Assembly (NCBI GenBank): GCA_949286445.1
Contig: CASECL010000086.1
Coordinates: forward strand, 1 to 16,713
DNA length: 16,713 bases
Origin: an uncultured bacterium
Lineage (GTDB): Bacteria; Verrucomicrobiota; Lentisphaeria; Victivallales; Victivallaceae
Reading direction: 5' to 3'
The position numbers and the translations under genes were made by a program. This document shows positions 1 through 7,391 of this stretch, piece after piece. Every line of letters starts with the position of its first letter. The stretch's first letter is position 1. The notes beneath the pieces are model-generated. The model made no database searches, was not told the DNA's origin, and was given only the letters and a program-made list of their open reading frames with translations.

Positions 1-50
1 ATCAATAAAAATTAAGATATATCAGATTGTTTACAAATATAGTTGAATTG

Positions 51-81
51 GAATAAAAAGCAATTTAATATTTTTTGCTTT
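51..81 (-). terminator. Possible AT-rich intrinsic terminator after the FecE-type ATPase gene
   Basis: On the minus strand AAAGCAA (75-81) pairs with TTGCTTT (57-63) around an 11-nt AT-rich loop, followed by two more Ts and then ATTCC. The stem overlaps the stop codon of the ATPase gene. It is short and weak in GC, so this is a plausible rather than a strong terminator. Confidence 0.35.
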
Positions 82-868
82 ATTTTTGCCGGGTTGACCC
101 GGTGGCGGCACAGAAAATTCTCCCGTCCGGAAGTCTTAAAATTTCAGACTCAATGCTGAAAACATCCCGGAGAACCTGACTGGTAAGCACCTCCTCCGGT
201 TTTCCGGAGCAGACGATGCGGCCGGACTTCATCATAATAAGATTGCCGGAATACGCCGCAGCCAGATTGAGATCGTGCAGTACCATTATCACGGTCATTT
301 TCCGTTCCCGGTTAAGCTGTTTTACCAGTTCAAGCATTTCAAATTGACAGCAGACATCAAGAAAGGTGGTCGGTTCATCCAGCAGTAATAATTCCGGTTC
401 CTGTGCCAGTGACATGGCCAGTCTGGCGCGCTGGCATTCCCCGCCGGACAGCGTGCCGATTTCCCGGTGTCTCAATTCCTCCAGTGAAGTCATGGCAATA
501 GCGCGTTCCACCGCCTCCCGGTCGCGGAGGGTGAAAGAAAGCCGGTTGCGGCAATAAGGGTAACGGCCCAGTGAAACCAGTTCTTCCACCGTAAGTTCAT
601 TGGGGGTTTCGTGTTTCTGGGTCAAGATTGCCAGCCGCCGCGCCAGAGTGCCGTTTCTGAACATGACATTTATATTTTCTCCGTCCAGCAGAACTGTTCC
701 TGCCGACGGCTTCAGCAGTCTGCCGATGGTTTTAAGCAGGGTGGATTTACCGCATCCATTGGCTCCGAGAATGGTGTTGATACTGCCTGGCTGGATGGTT
801 AACTCAACGCCGGAAACTACGATTTTTTTCCCGTATCCGCAGTCAAGATTGTGACACTCAAGCTTCAT
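80..868 (-). CDS. FecE/FepC-type ABC transporter ATP-binding protein (iron-siderophore or cobalamin uptake class)
   Basis: This 262-residue cytoplasmic ATPase would power an importer for an iron chelate, haem or corrinoid. All ABC motifs are visible: Walker A GANGCGKST (35-43), Q-loop Q84, signature LSGGE (140-144), Walker B LLLLDEP (160-166) and switch His198 in VLHDLN. The length is normal for the FecE/BtuD class. The start is ATG at 868, with AGGAGG at 876-881 seven bases upstream. The gene overlaps the end of the permease gene by 11 bp, the usual sign of translational coupling. No periplasmic binding protein or TonB-dependent receptor is in the window, so the substrate cannot be assigned. 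The last codons contain a CCGGGT/ACCCGG dyad (89-102). Confidence 0.93.
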   Translation of the reverse strand: MKLECHNLDCGYGKKIVVSGVELTIQPGSINTILGANGCGKSTLLKTIGRLLKPSAGTVLLDGENINVMFRNGTLARRLAILTQKHETPNELTVEELVSLGRYPYCRNRLSFTLRDREAVERAIAMTSLEELRHREIGTLSGGECQRARLAMSLAQEPELLLLDEPTTFLDVCCQFEMLELVKQLNRERKMTVIMVLHDLNLAAAYSGNLIMMKSGRIVCSGKPEEVLTSQVLRDVFSIESEILRLPDGRIFCAATGSTRQK

Positions 869-1865
869 GGGGCGTCCTCCTGAGCAGCCAGAGAAAGAAT
901 GGCGGACCTAAAAGCGAAAGAATTATTCCCGCCGGAAGTTCCGCCGGATACGCCGCCGTTCTGCCGATGGTGTCGCAAACCGTCAGCAGCCAGCCGCCGG
1001 CAAGAGCCGAACAGGGCAGTAAAAAACGGTTATCCGCTCCGATTACCAGCCTGACCAGATGCGGGGCGATCAGCCCGATAAACCCCAGCAAACCCGCCAC
1101 ACACACCGCCGCCGCCGCCAGAAGCGCGGCACAGGCAATCAGCATCAGGCGGACTCTTTCCACTTTCATTCCCAATCCGGACGCAGTTTCATCCCCCAGC
1201 GCAAGGACGTTGAGTTTCCCCCCAAACGTGCAGGCAAACAGCAGAGCCGGAATCATGAAATATCCGGTTTGACGCATTTCCGCCCAGCCCCTTGAAGAGA
1301 GTGAGCCAATGGCAAAATCCAGCACTCTTCCGGCCTTATCCGCATTGAAAAGCAGTATGGCACTGCTGAATGCCCCCAGCATGGCGGCCACCGCCACTCC
1401 GGATAAAATCAGCCGGATCGGGCTTACGCCCCGCTTCCAGGACAATCCGTAAATCAGCAGTGCCGCCCCCAGCGCACCGGCAAAAGAGGCCGGCAGCAGA
1501 AACATCCCCGCAGCGGGAAATACCAGAATAATAATTATTCCCGCCAACCCCCCTCCGGCAGAGATTCCGATAATATCCGGAGAGGAAAGCGGATTTCTCA
1601 TCACCCCCTGAAGTATTGCACCGGAAACCGCAAAGCACCCTCCGGTAAGCATAGCCAGCAGCAGCCGCGGCAGCCGTAATTCCACCAATACCCGGTATTG
1701 CAGCACCGGAGTTTTGTTCCAGAGAATTTCCGGTATATCCAGAGCTGAAATATTCATTGAGCCGAAGCCGAAACAGAAGATCGCCGTTGCCGGAAGCAGC
1801 AACAGCAGCAGAATAAGCACGGTTATCCGTCCCGGCAGACTTTTCAGGCGGAATTTACTTTTCAT
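858..1865 (-). CDS. FecCD-family ABC transporter permease
   Basis: This 335-residue inner-membrane permease has about ten hydrophobic segments. It forms the channel for the ATPase encoded immediately downstream. Family hallmarks are RLPRLLLAMLTGG near residue 65, the GAILQGVMRNPLSSPDIIG block that follows, GLLGFIGLIAPHLVRL in the last third and the C-terminal ELPAGIILSLLGPPFFLWLL block. The N-terminus begins with a basic stretch (MKSKFRLKSLPGR) and a transmembrane helix. The ATG at 1865 has only a purine-rich AAAGAAAAAAGAA upstream instead of a clear Shine-Dalgarno. The gene starts 51 bp after the recN stop on the same strand and may be read through from it. The binding-protein gene usually found beside such permeases is missing here. 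Confidence 0.92.
   Translation of the reverse strand: MKSKFRLKSLPGRITVLILLLLLLPATAIFCFGFGSMNISALDIPEILWNKTPVLQYRVLVELRLPRLLLAMLTGGCFAVSGAILQGVMRNPLSSPDIIGISAGGGLAGIIIILVFPAAGMFLLPASFAGALGAALLIYGLSWKRGVSPIRLILSGVAVAAMLGAFSSAILLFNADKAGRVLDFAIGSLSSRGWAEMRQTGYFMIPALLFACTFGGKLNVLALGDETASGLGMKVERVRLMLIACAALLAAAAVCVAGLLGFIGLIAPHLVRLVIGADNRFLLPCSALAGGWLLTVCDTIGRTAAYPAELPAGIILSLLGPPFFLWLLRRTPHEA
876..881 (-). promoter_or_regulatory. Ribosome binding site of the FecE-type ATPase gene
   Basis: AGGAGG on the minus strand lies 7 nt before ATG at 868 and inside the 3' end of the permease gene. It fixes the ATPase start and supports coupled translation. Confidence 0.75.
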
Positions 1866-1916
1866 TTCTTTTTTCTTTACAAATTGCGTTATTTATGCAA
1901 ATACACCCAAATCAAA

Positions 1917-3575
1917 CTAACGGTTTTCAAAAATCTGTCTGGCATGCTCCACCGCTCCCGGGGTATTTCCCAGCATCCGGGCGATTTCGCGCACTCTGGA
2001 TTCAAAATCAAGCACGGTGACTTCGGAAACCGTACGTCCGGCGGCTTCACGCTTGGCAATCAGGTAATGATTTCCGGCTCTGGCTGCCACCTGGGGCAGG
2101 TGGGAAATGGCCAGAATCTGGCGTTTTCTGCCCAGATTTTCCAGTTCACGGCCTACCTGCAATGCGGTTTCACCGCCGATATTGGCGTCAATTTCATCGA
2201 AAATTACACTTTCCACGCTGTCGTTGTCGGCCAGAACATTGCGGATTGCCAGCATCAGGCGGGAAAGTTCGCCTGAACTTGCCACCTTGCGCAGCGGCCG
2301 GGCCGGTTCCCCGGAGTTGGCGGAAAAGTAGAAGTCCACCATATCCATTCCCCCCGCATCCGGCTGTTTTTCGCTGAAATGCACCTCAAGAACGGCTTTG
2401 GGAAAACCGATTACCCGCAACTTTGCCAATATTTCCGAAGCAAAACGTTCCGCTCCGGCGCGGCGTTTCCCTGAAAGTGTTTTTGCCGCATCGTAAAGCT
2501 GTTTTTCCAATTCAGCTTTTCGGGCGGCAAATTCACGGCGTTTTTCATCTCCGCTCCGGTAAGCGTTAAGTTTATCCTCCGCTCCGGCCATAATTTCAAT
2601 CAGACGGTCAAGAGTGGGAACACCGTAACGACGTTTCAAAGTATTTATCTCACTTAAACGGCGTTCCATCCGTTCAAATTCATCCGGTTCGATTTCCACC
2701 TTTGCGGCGATATCGCTGATCAGGTCGGATAATTCACGCAATTGCTCTTCCGCCGCGGCGCAGGACTCCAGCAGACGCTCCCCGCCGCTTTCCCCGCAGA
2801 AACGGGAAAATAATCCCAGTTTCCGGTAAACCCCGCTCATCCGCTCGGAGATGGAGTTTTCCCCGTCAACTAATTCATGATTCAACTCCGCTGCCGTATC
2901 CAGCACCTCTTTGGCGTTGGCCGCCAGATTGTAACGCGCCTTTAAATCCTCTTCTTCACCGGGAACGGGATTCAGAGAACTGATCTCCTCCGCCACTGTT
3001 TTAAAGTGTTCAGCCTCCAGCGCGGACGGCAATTCACTTTCAAACTGCCGTTGTTCTCTTTCCAGCTCCCGGAGTTCGGCGCAAATCCCGGCGCAGGCGG
3101 CGGTTTCATCTCCGGTGCCGGCATAGCGGTCAAGCAATTCCAATTGCCGGGAACATTCATGAAGCGACTGATGTTCATTGGCGGCGTGAACATCAATCAG
3201 CAAACTGGAAATATTTTGCAGAATTTTTGCTCCCACCGCGCTGTCATTGATAAAATTGCGCACCGAAGATGGTGTTATCACCCGGCGGAAATTCAAAGTG
3301 TCTCCGGAAAAATCCAGTTCATTTTCCGCCATTACCGCTGCGATCGCATCCCGCATCGGTCCGGTTACAGTTATCTGAGCCATTGCTTCGCAACGCTCGC
3401 ATCCGGAACGGATTAAAGATTTTTCCGCCCTGCCGCCCAGTGCCAGCAGCAGTCCTCCCAACAATACCGACTTGCCTGCTCCGGTTTCGCCGGTGAAAAC
3501 ATTGAACCCGGGACCGAATTCAACTTCCGCGTCTTCGATAAGGGCAAGATTTTTGAGTTTCAGAAAGGTTATCAT
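1917..3575 (-). CDS. recN: DNA repair protein RecN (SMC-like ATPase)
   Basis: RecN is a cohesin-like SMC-family ATPase that acts early in recombinational repair of double-strand breaks. The 552-residue protein has the head-coil-head layout: N-terminal MITFLKLKNLALIEDAEVEF, Walker A GETGAGKS (29-36), a long charged Glu/Arg-rich coiled-coil centre, the signature SSGELSRLMLAI, and Walker B VIFDEID with D460/E461. The C-terminal block ILAISHLPQVAARA is typical. The length matches the family. I chose ATG at 3575 over an in-frame TTG at 3581 because it matches the usual RecN N-terminus. A small hairpin, GGGAAA/TTTCCC (3604-3619), lies just upstream, and no good Shine-Dalgarno is seen. The gene sits 71 bp after the acyltransferase gene in the same direction. 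Confidence 0.96.
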   Translation of the reverse strand: MITFLKLKNLALIEDAEVEFGPGFNVFTGETGAGKSVLLGGLLLALGGRAEKSLIRSGCERCEAMAQITVTGPMRDAIAAVMAENELDFSGDTLNFRRVITPSSVRNFINDSAVGAKILQNISSLLIDVHAANEHQSLHECSRQLELLDRYAGTGDETAACAGICAELRELEREQRQFESELPSALEAEHFKTVAEEISSLNPVPGEEEDLKARYNLAANAKEVLDTAAELNHELVDGENSISERMSGVYRKLGLFSRFCGESGGERLLESCAAAEEQLRELSDLISDIAAKVEIEPDEFERMERRLSEINTLKRRYGVPTLDRLIEIMAGAEDKLNAYRSGDEKRREFAARKAELEKQLYDAAKTLSGKRRAGAERFASEILAKLRVIGFPKAVLEVHFSEKQPDAGGMDMVDFYFSANSGEPARPLRKVASSGELSRLMLAIRNVLADNDSVESVIFDEIDANIGGETALQVGRELENLGRKRQILAISHLPQVAARAGNHYLIAKREAAGRTVSEVTVLDFESRVREIARMLGNTPGAVEHARQIFENR

Positions 3576-3646
3576 ATTCAAATACCCGTACTGAGAGGGC
3601 AGGGGGAAACAAATTTCCCTGTTTTATTGAAAAAAACTCCGGAGAT

Positions 3647-4477
3647 TTATTTTGCGCCGTTGACGCGCTTTTCCAACTCCGCAAATTCCGCCAGTTTATT
3701 CTGGATGAAATCAATGGTGAACTTCAATTCCTCTTTGCCGTTTCCATTGACTTTCATCGGCTTGCCGAACTCAAAACACACCAGTTTTTTCCGGTTCACC
3801 GGCCCCAGGTCTTTAACCGGCCAGCCATTGGCGGTAAAGTCGGTTTTCAGCGCAAAAGGCAGTATGTCTGCTCCGGCGTGTCTGGCCAGCTTTATTCCGA
3901 TGGAATTAAACTTTTCCGGATCAAAAACAACTGAACGGGTAGATTGAGGGAATATAATGACACTCCGGCCCTGTTCAAGCCGTTTTTTCCCTTCATCCAT
4001 CACAATTTTCAAATCTTCCCGCGGGTTGTCTCTGCCTACGCAGATAGCATCCAGTGCTGTCATAATGTCCCGGAAATAAGGTATTTTCATCAATTCCTGT
4101 TTGATGACAAAGGTAAAATCAAGATGCGGCCTTACAATAGCATGCAGCACCGCGGTCTCCAGCAGGCTCATGTGATTGCTCATCAAAACCACCGGGCGGC
4201 CATTCAAATTGCGCAGATTGTCCAGTCCGGCAATGTGTATTCTGCCGCCGCAGTCTTCAATCAATTTTATGTTGCGGTTTGATTGAAGTATCTGTGCGGT
4301 TTTATCCAGTTTTCCCGCCCGGCCCAGCTTGCCGGAATCAGCAAAAATTTTGAAATTGTGCCAGTAAAAATACCAGCGTGATCCCAGCAAAAGCCGATCC
4401 GCCAGAGCGCGTTTCCGGTCGGCCGGAGTATCATAGGTGTCTCCGTGGAAAAGATTTATATTTTCTTCGGTGTTCAT
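3647..4477 (-). CDS. PlsC-like 1-acyl-sn-glycerol-3-phosphate acyltransferase
   Basis: This is a 276-residue lysophospholipid acyltransferase-like (LPLAT) protein. The family transfers an acyl chain to lysophosphatidate or a related acceptor at the inner membrane. Motif I is NHMSLLE, giving H102-X4-E107 where the family norm is H-X4-D. Motif III is FPQSTRS (176-182) where the norm is FPEGTRS. The region after it (SIGIKLARHAGADILPFALKTDF) fits the family. There is no strong N-terminal transmembrane helix. It lies between recJ and recN on the same strand. Both acidic signature positions are altered, so acceptor or donor specificity may differ from classical PlsC. The general acyltransferase call is secure, the exact reaction is not. 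Confidence 0.85.
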   Translation of the reverse strand: MNTEENINLFHGDTYDTPADRKRALADRLLLGSRWYFYWHNFKIFADSGKLGRAGKLDKTAQILQSNRNIKLIEDCGGRIHIAGLDNLRNLNGRPVVLMSNHMSLLETAVLHAIVRPHLDFTFVIKQELMKIPYFRDIMTALDAICVGRDNPREDLKIVMDEGKKRLEQGRSVIIFPQSTRSVVFDPEKFNSIGIKLARHAGADILPFALKTDFTANGWPVKDLGPVNRKKLVCFEFGKPMKVNGNGKEELKFTIDFIQNKLAEFAELEKRVNGAK

Positions 4478-4503
4478 TTTTCTGCCTTTTCCAGTTTTCT
4501 GAA

Positions 4504-4552
4504 CGGCAGATTTCCGGACGGTGCTTCATTTGCTCCATTCCGTTATCTGCCG
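4504..4552. repeat. 8-bp inverted repeat in the recJ-acyltransferase gap
   Basis: CGGCAGAT (4504-4511) and ATCTGCCG (4545-4552) are exact inverted copies 33 nt apart in the 130-bp gap between the recJ stop and the acyltransferase start. The right arm continues as ATCTGCCGG, a word that recurs in other intergenic parts of this window. No T-tract follows on either strand, so it is not an obvious terminator. Confidence 0.4.
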
Positions 4553-4607
4553 GCAATTTGCTCTTTGTTTTTCCGGATTTCCGGCTGTGGCCGTCCGGTC
4601 ATCCGGG

Positions 4608-6317
4608 TCAATAACTGGGTTTGAAGTCCACAATATTCAACTGCGGCATTTCGTGGTTGTAATGGCTGTTCAGCTGCGGAGTGGCCAGCACGTCCAGCAG
4701 CTGCCCGGTGTATGAACTCATATTGGTATTGAACGCAATAAAGTCCATGTGGTGGGTTTTGTCGCACAAAATGCCCCGGCTGTGTTTGCCGCCAACCATA
4801 TAGCAACGCTGCAATGTCAGTTCATTGAACCGGAAAACCGGTTTGCTGTTGCTGTGCCCGAACGGAGCCAGCAAATTCAGATAGCGGAAAAATTCACTAT
4901 CCAGCTCTTTCAGCGCGACTTCTCCGTCAAAGGACTGGAAATTTTCCAATTCATCCACGCTTATATGCGAACGGACTTCTTTATCCATCGCCTCAAAGAA
5001 ATCTGCGATCCGGTCAGTTCTCAACCCGACTCCGACTGCCATGGGGTGGCCGCCGTAACGCTCCAGCAGATGGGAAGTTTTGCTCAGAATGTCCACCAGA
5101 TTGAGACAGGCTACGCTCCGGCCGGAACCGTAAGCATGATCCCCCTGAATGGTAAGAACTATGGTTGGCCTGTTATAATCCCTTGCCAGCCGTGATGCCA
5201 CAATTCCGATTACACCCTGATGCCAGTCTCTGCCTGCCACCAGCAGCAGGTAATCGCTCTGCCATGCCAGATTGCGTTCGATCTGTTCCTTGGCTTCCTG
5301 ATAAATTTCCTGCTCCTTGTCCTGGCGGATTTTGTTGAAATTCTCCAGCGTTCCGGCGAAACGGTAGGCATCAACGATATTTTCCGACTCCAGCAGGTTC
5401 AACGCCACATTGCCGTTACCCACCCGTCCGGCGGCATTGATCCGCGGAGCGAGTTTAAAGGTTATATCCGAAGGCGTCATATCGTTTTTCAAGTGACAGC
5501 TTTCGATCAGCGCGCGTACTCCGGGACGCAGCTGTTTGCGCAGAACGTCGATACCGGCTTTGACCAGAATCCGGTTTTCTCCCAGCAGCGGCACGATATC
5601 CGCGACGGTGCCGAGAGCGACGAAATCCAGCACATCTTCCAGTCTGGTCTGGAAACCGCCCAGATTGTGTTCGCGCCCGTACTTGATGAATGCGTGAGAG
5701 AGCTTGAATGCCGTTCCGGCGCCGGACAGGATTTGCAGGTCATCAAGCTCAGGATAAACCCTGGGGTTGATAATAGCCAATGCTTCCGGGAGTTCCGCGG
5801 CGGCTTCATGATGGTCGGTAACAATTACATCAATGCCCTGATTGATAGCCACCTTTACCGCATCACAGCTGGTCACGCCGCAGTCGACGGTAACCAGGAC
5901 ATTGCATTTGCCGAAAGCGGCGAGGGCTTTTTCCAGAGACTCCGGAGTAAACCCGTAACCGTCATCGAACCGGTGCGGTATAAAGGAGTGAACTATCGCG
6001 CCATTCTGCCTCAAAACCAGTGACAGCAATGCGCTGGCGGTTATACCGTCAGTGTCATAGTCGCCATGAATGAGGATAGATTCGCGATTTAAAATAGCGT
6101 CCCACAACCGTTTTGCGGCGTCCTGTATTTTGGGAAACCGGTACGGGTCGGACAAATTCCCCAACTTCGGCTGAAAGAAATTCGGAATTTCATTTTCATC
6201 GATGCCGCGGATCACGCAAAAGAGCGCGATAGGTCTCGGCAGGGAGTACTTCTGTTGAATTCTGTTTACATCAGCTTCTCGAACTTGGCCAGCAGCTTTC
6301 CAATTTTTTACACCCAT
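4608..6317 (-). CDS. recJ: Single-stranded-DNA-specific exonuclease RecJ
   Basis: RecJ is a Mn/Mg-dependent 5'-3' exonuclease of the DHH superfamily that resects DNA in RecF-pathway recombination and mismatch or base-excision repair. The 569-residue protein has motif I HGDYDTDG (84-91), motif II VTVDCG with D145, and motif III VTDHHE with DHH at 168-170. Further along are INPR, the SGAGTAFKL block, RINAAGRVGN, and the DHHA1-type GGHPMAVGVGL. The length is usual. The ATG at 6317 gives the expected N-terminus; GAGG lies only 3 nt upstream, so initiation is not strongly marked. It is the first gene of the minus-strand block. AT-rich DNA upstream contains a TATGAT word about 30 nt before the start, without a clear partner -35. 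Confidence 0.96.
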   Translation of the reverse strand: MGVKNWKAAGQVREADVNRIQQKYSLPRPIALFCVIRGIDENEIPNFFQPKLGNLSDPYRFPKIQDAAKRLWDAILNRESILIHGDYDTDGITASALLSLVLRQNGAIVHSFIPHRFDDGYGFTPESLEKALAAFGKCNVLVTVDCGVTSCDAVKVAINQGIDVIVTDHHEAAAELPEALAIINPRVYPELDDLQILSGAGTAFKLSHAFIKYGREHNLGGFQTRLEDVLDFVALGTVADIVPLLGENRILVKAGIDVLRKQLRPGVRALIESCHLKNDMTPSDITFKLAPRINAAGRVGNGNVALNLLESENIVDAYRFAGTLENFNKIRQDKEQEIYQEAKEQIERNLAWQSDYLLLVAGRDWHQGVIGIVASRLARDYNRPTIVLTIQGDHAYGSGRSVACLNLVDILSKTSHLLERYGGHPMAVGVGLRTDRIADFFEAMDKEVRSHISVDELENFQSFDGEVALKELDSEFFRYLNLLAPFGHSNSKPVFRFNELTLQRCYMVGGKHSRGILCDKTHHMDFIAFNTNMSSYTGQLLDVLATPQLNSHYNHEMPQLNIVDFKPSY

Positions 6318-6571
<254 letters not shown>

Positions 6572-6657
6572 TACGTCTTAATCGGCGTTTATGGGAGATA
6601 GCGGTTATCGTGTGATGGTGTGGTATCTTTTTGTACTGTGCCGGATTTTGGAGAAAC

Positions 6658-6731
6658 GCGGGTATGGCATAAAGGCTGTGCACCAGCCTTCCAAGCTGGT
6701 AATACGGGTTCGATTCCCGTTACCCGCTCCA
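6658..6731 (+). tRNA. tRNA-Gly (anticodon UCC)
   Basis: A 74-nt tRNA. The acceptor GCGGGTA (6658-6664) pairs with TACCCGC (6721-6727). The anticodon stem CCAGC/GCTGG encloses CTTCCAA, with TCC at 6690-6692 reading GGA and GGG. The T-arm is ACGGG-TTCGATT-CCCGT, the discriminator is T, and CCA is encoded (6729-6731). It lies 86 nt after tRNA-Leu. Confidence 0.97.
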
Positions 6732-6742
6732 TTATATTTAAT

Positions 6743-6827
6743 GGTGGGATTCCCGAGTGGCTAAAGGGGGCAGACTGTAAATCTGCTGTCGCTGACTTCG
6801 ATGGTTCGAATCCATCTCCCACCACCA
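6743..6827 (+). tRNA. tRNA-Tyr (anticodon GUA)
   Basis: An 85-nt class II tRNA. The acceptor GGTGGGA (6743-6749) pairs with TCCCACC (6817-6823). The anticodon stem GCAGA/TCTGC encloses CTGTAAA, with GTA at 6777-6779. A long variable arm and the T-arm GATGG-TTCGAAT-CCATC follow. Discriminator A and encoded CCA (6825-6827) are present. It starts only 11 nt after tRNA-Gly, so the two are certainly cotranscribed. Confidence 0.97.
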
Positions 6828-6938
6828 TTCTTATTTCCTGTAAGTTACAATACAAGAAAAACATTTCCTCATCTTTTGCTGTATTGGTGGATTTTTGCGT
6901 TTTTTGTACCTGTTGCATGCATTTAGAAGTAATAAAAT

Positions 6939-6963
6939 GATATAATTTTTTAGGTATTATATC
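6939..6963 (+). terminator. Weak candidate terminator of the tRNA transcript
   Basis: A perfect 8-bp AT-rich inverted repeat GATATAAT/ATTATATC with a 9-nt loop, followed by TTGTCTGTTTGATTTTTT. It lies 111 nt past tRNA-Tyr. Low stem GC makes the call weak. Confidence 0.25.
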
Positions 6964-7034
6964 TTGTCTGTTTGATTTTTTATTCGGAATAATTCAGTTT
7001 GACAGGCAGGAACATTCTTCTCCGCCGCGTCGGG

Positions 7035-7064
7035 GGTGTTTTTTTATGCGGCATAAAAAACACC
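7035..7064. repeat. 30-bp near-perfect inverted repeat centred on ATGCGGCAT
   Basis: GGTGT, a T-run and ATG mirror CAT, an A-run and ACACC around CGG; the arms differ by one base in the A/T run (7 Ts against 6 As). No T-tract follows on either strand, so it does not look like an ordinary terminator. The core ATGCGGCAT also forms the centre of the palindrome at 9298-9312 upstream of the same symporter gene. Confidence 0.6.
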
Positions 7065-7283
7065 AATATTCATAACCTTGGAACATAATGTCATATCCTC
7101 CGGTCAAGCCGGTGAAAACAGGTATTTTGCATCAGAGAAGGCTGCGGCGTAAACAGTTCCATGGTACGGTAATACGAATAAAATATTTTTCACTTCGACA
7201 GACTGCGTCTATCTGGCACTTGAGAAAAACAGGTCTGATATATTGCCAGGGTAGATTCTAAATGGAGTTGTTGACATGGTTTT

Positions 7284-7330
7284 AAAAATATCGCCCCGGA
7301 TGGCATTTCAGATCAATGCCGCCCGGAGCG
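7284..7330 (-). terminator. Intrinsic terminator of the symporter gene
   Basis: On the minus strand an inner 12-bp stem (7315-7326 with 7296-7307, one A-C mismatch and one G-U) carries an outer CGC/GCG (7328-7330 with 7292-7294). Immediately after comes ATATTTTT. It lies 62 nt beyond the symporter stop, the right place and strand. Confidence 0.65.
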
Positions 7331-7391
7331 TATAATCGAAACCGGTTTAAATAACAGTTTCAAAACTCAGTCGTTTGATGAAATAATGTCA

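Larger units (their letters stand above)
6828..7391. other. Intergenic region between tRNA-Tyr and the symporter gene
   Basis: These 564 bp hold no credible gene. Visible structures are an AT-only-type stem GATATAAT (6939-6946)/ATTATATC (6956-6963) followed by T-rich DNA, which may end the tRNA transcript, a long inverted repeat at 7035-7064, and the symporter terminator at 7284-7330. The remainder, about 7065-7283, shows nothing I can interpret. Confidence 0.5.

Noticed and set aside
89..102. CCGGGT/ACCCGG dyad as terminator of the ATPase gene
   Set aside because: It lies within the last codons and is followed by CAAAAATAAAGC on the minus strand, with no U-tract.
7271..7276. TTGACA on the plus strand downstream of the tRNA genes as a promoter
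   Set aside because: No -10 at a workable distance, and no plus-strand gene follows.
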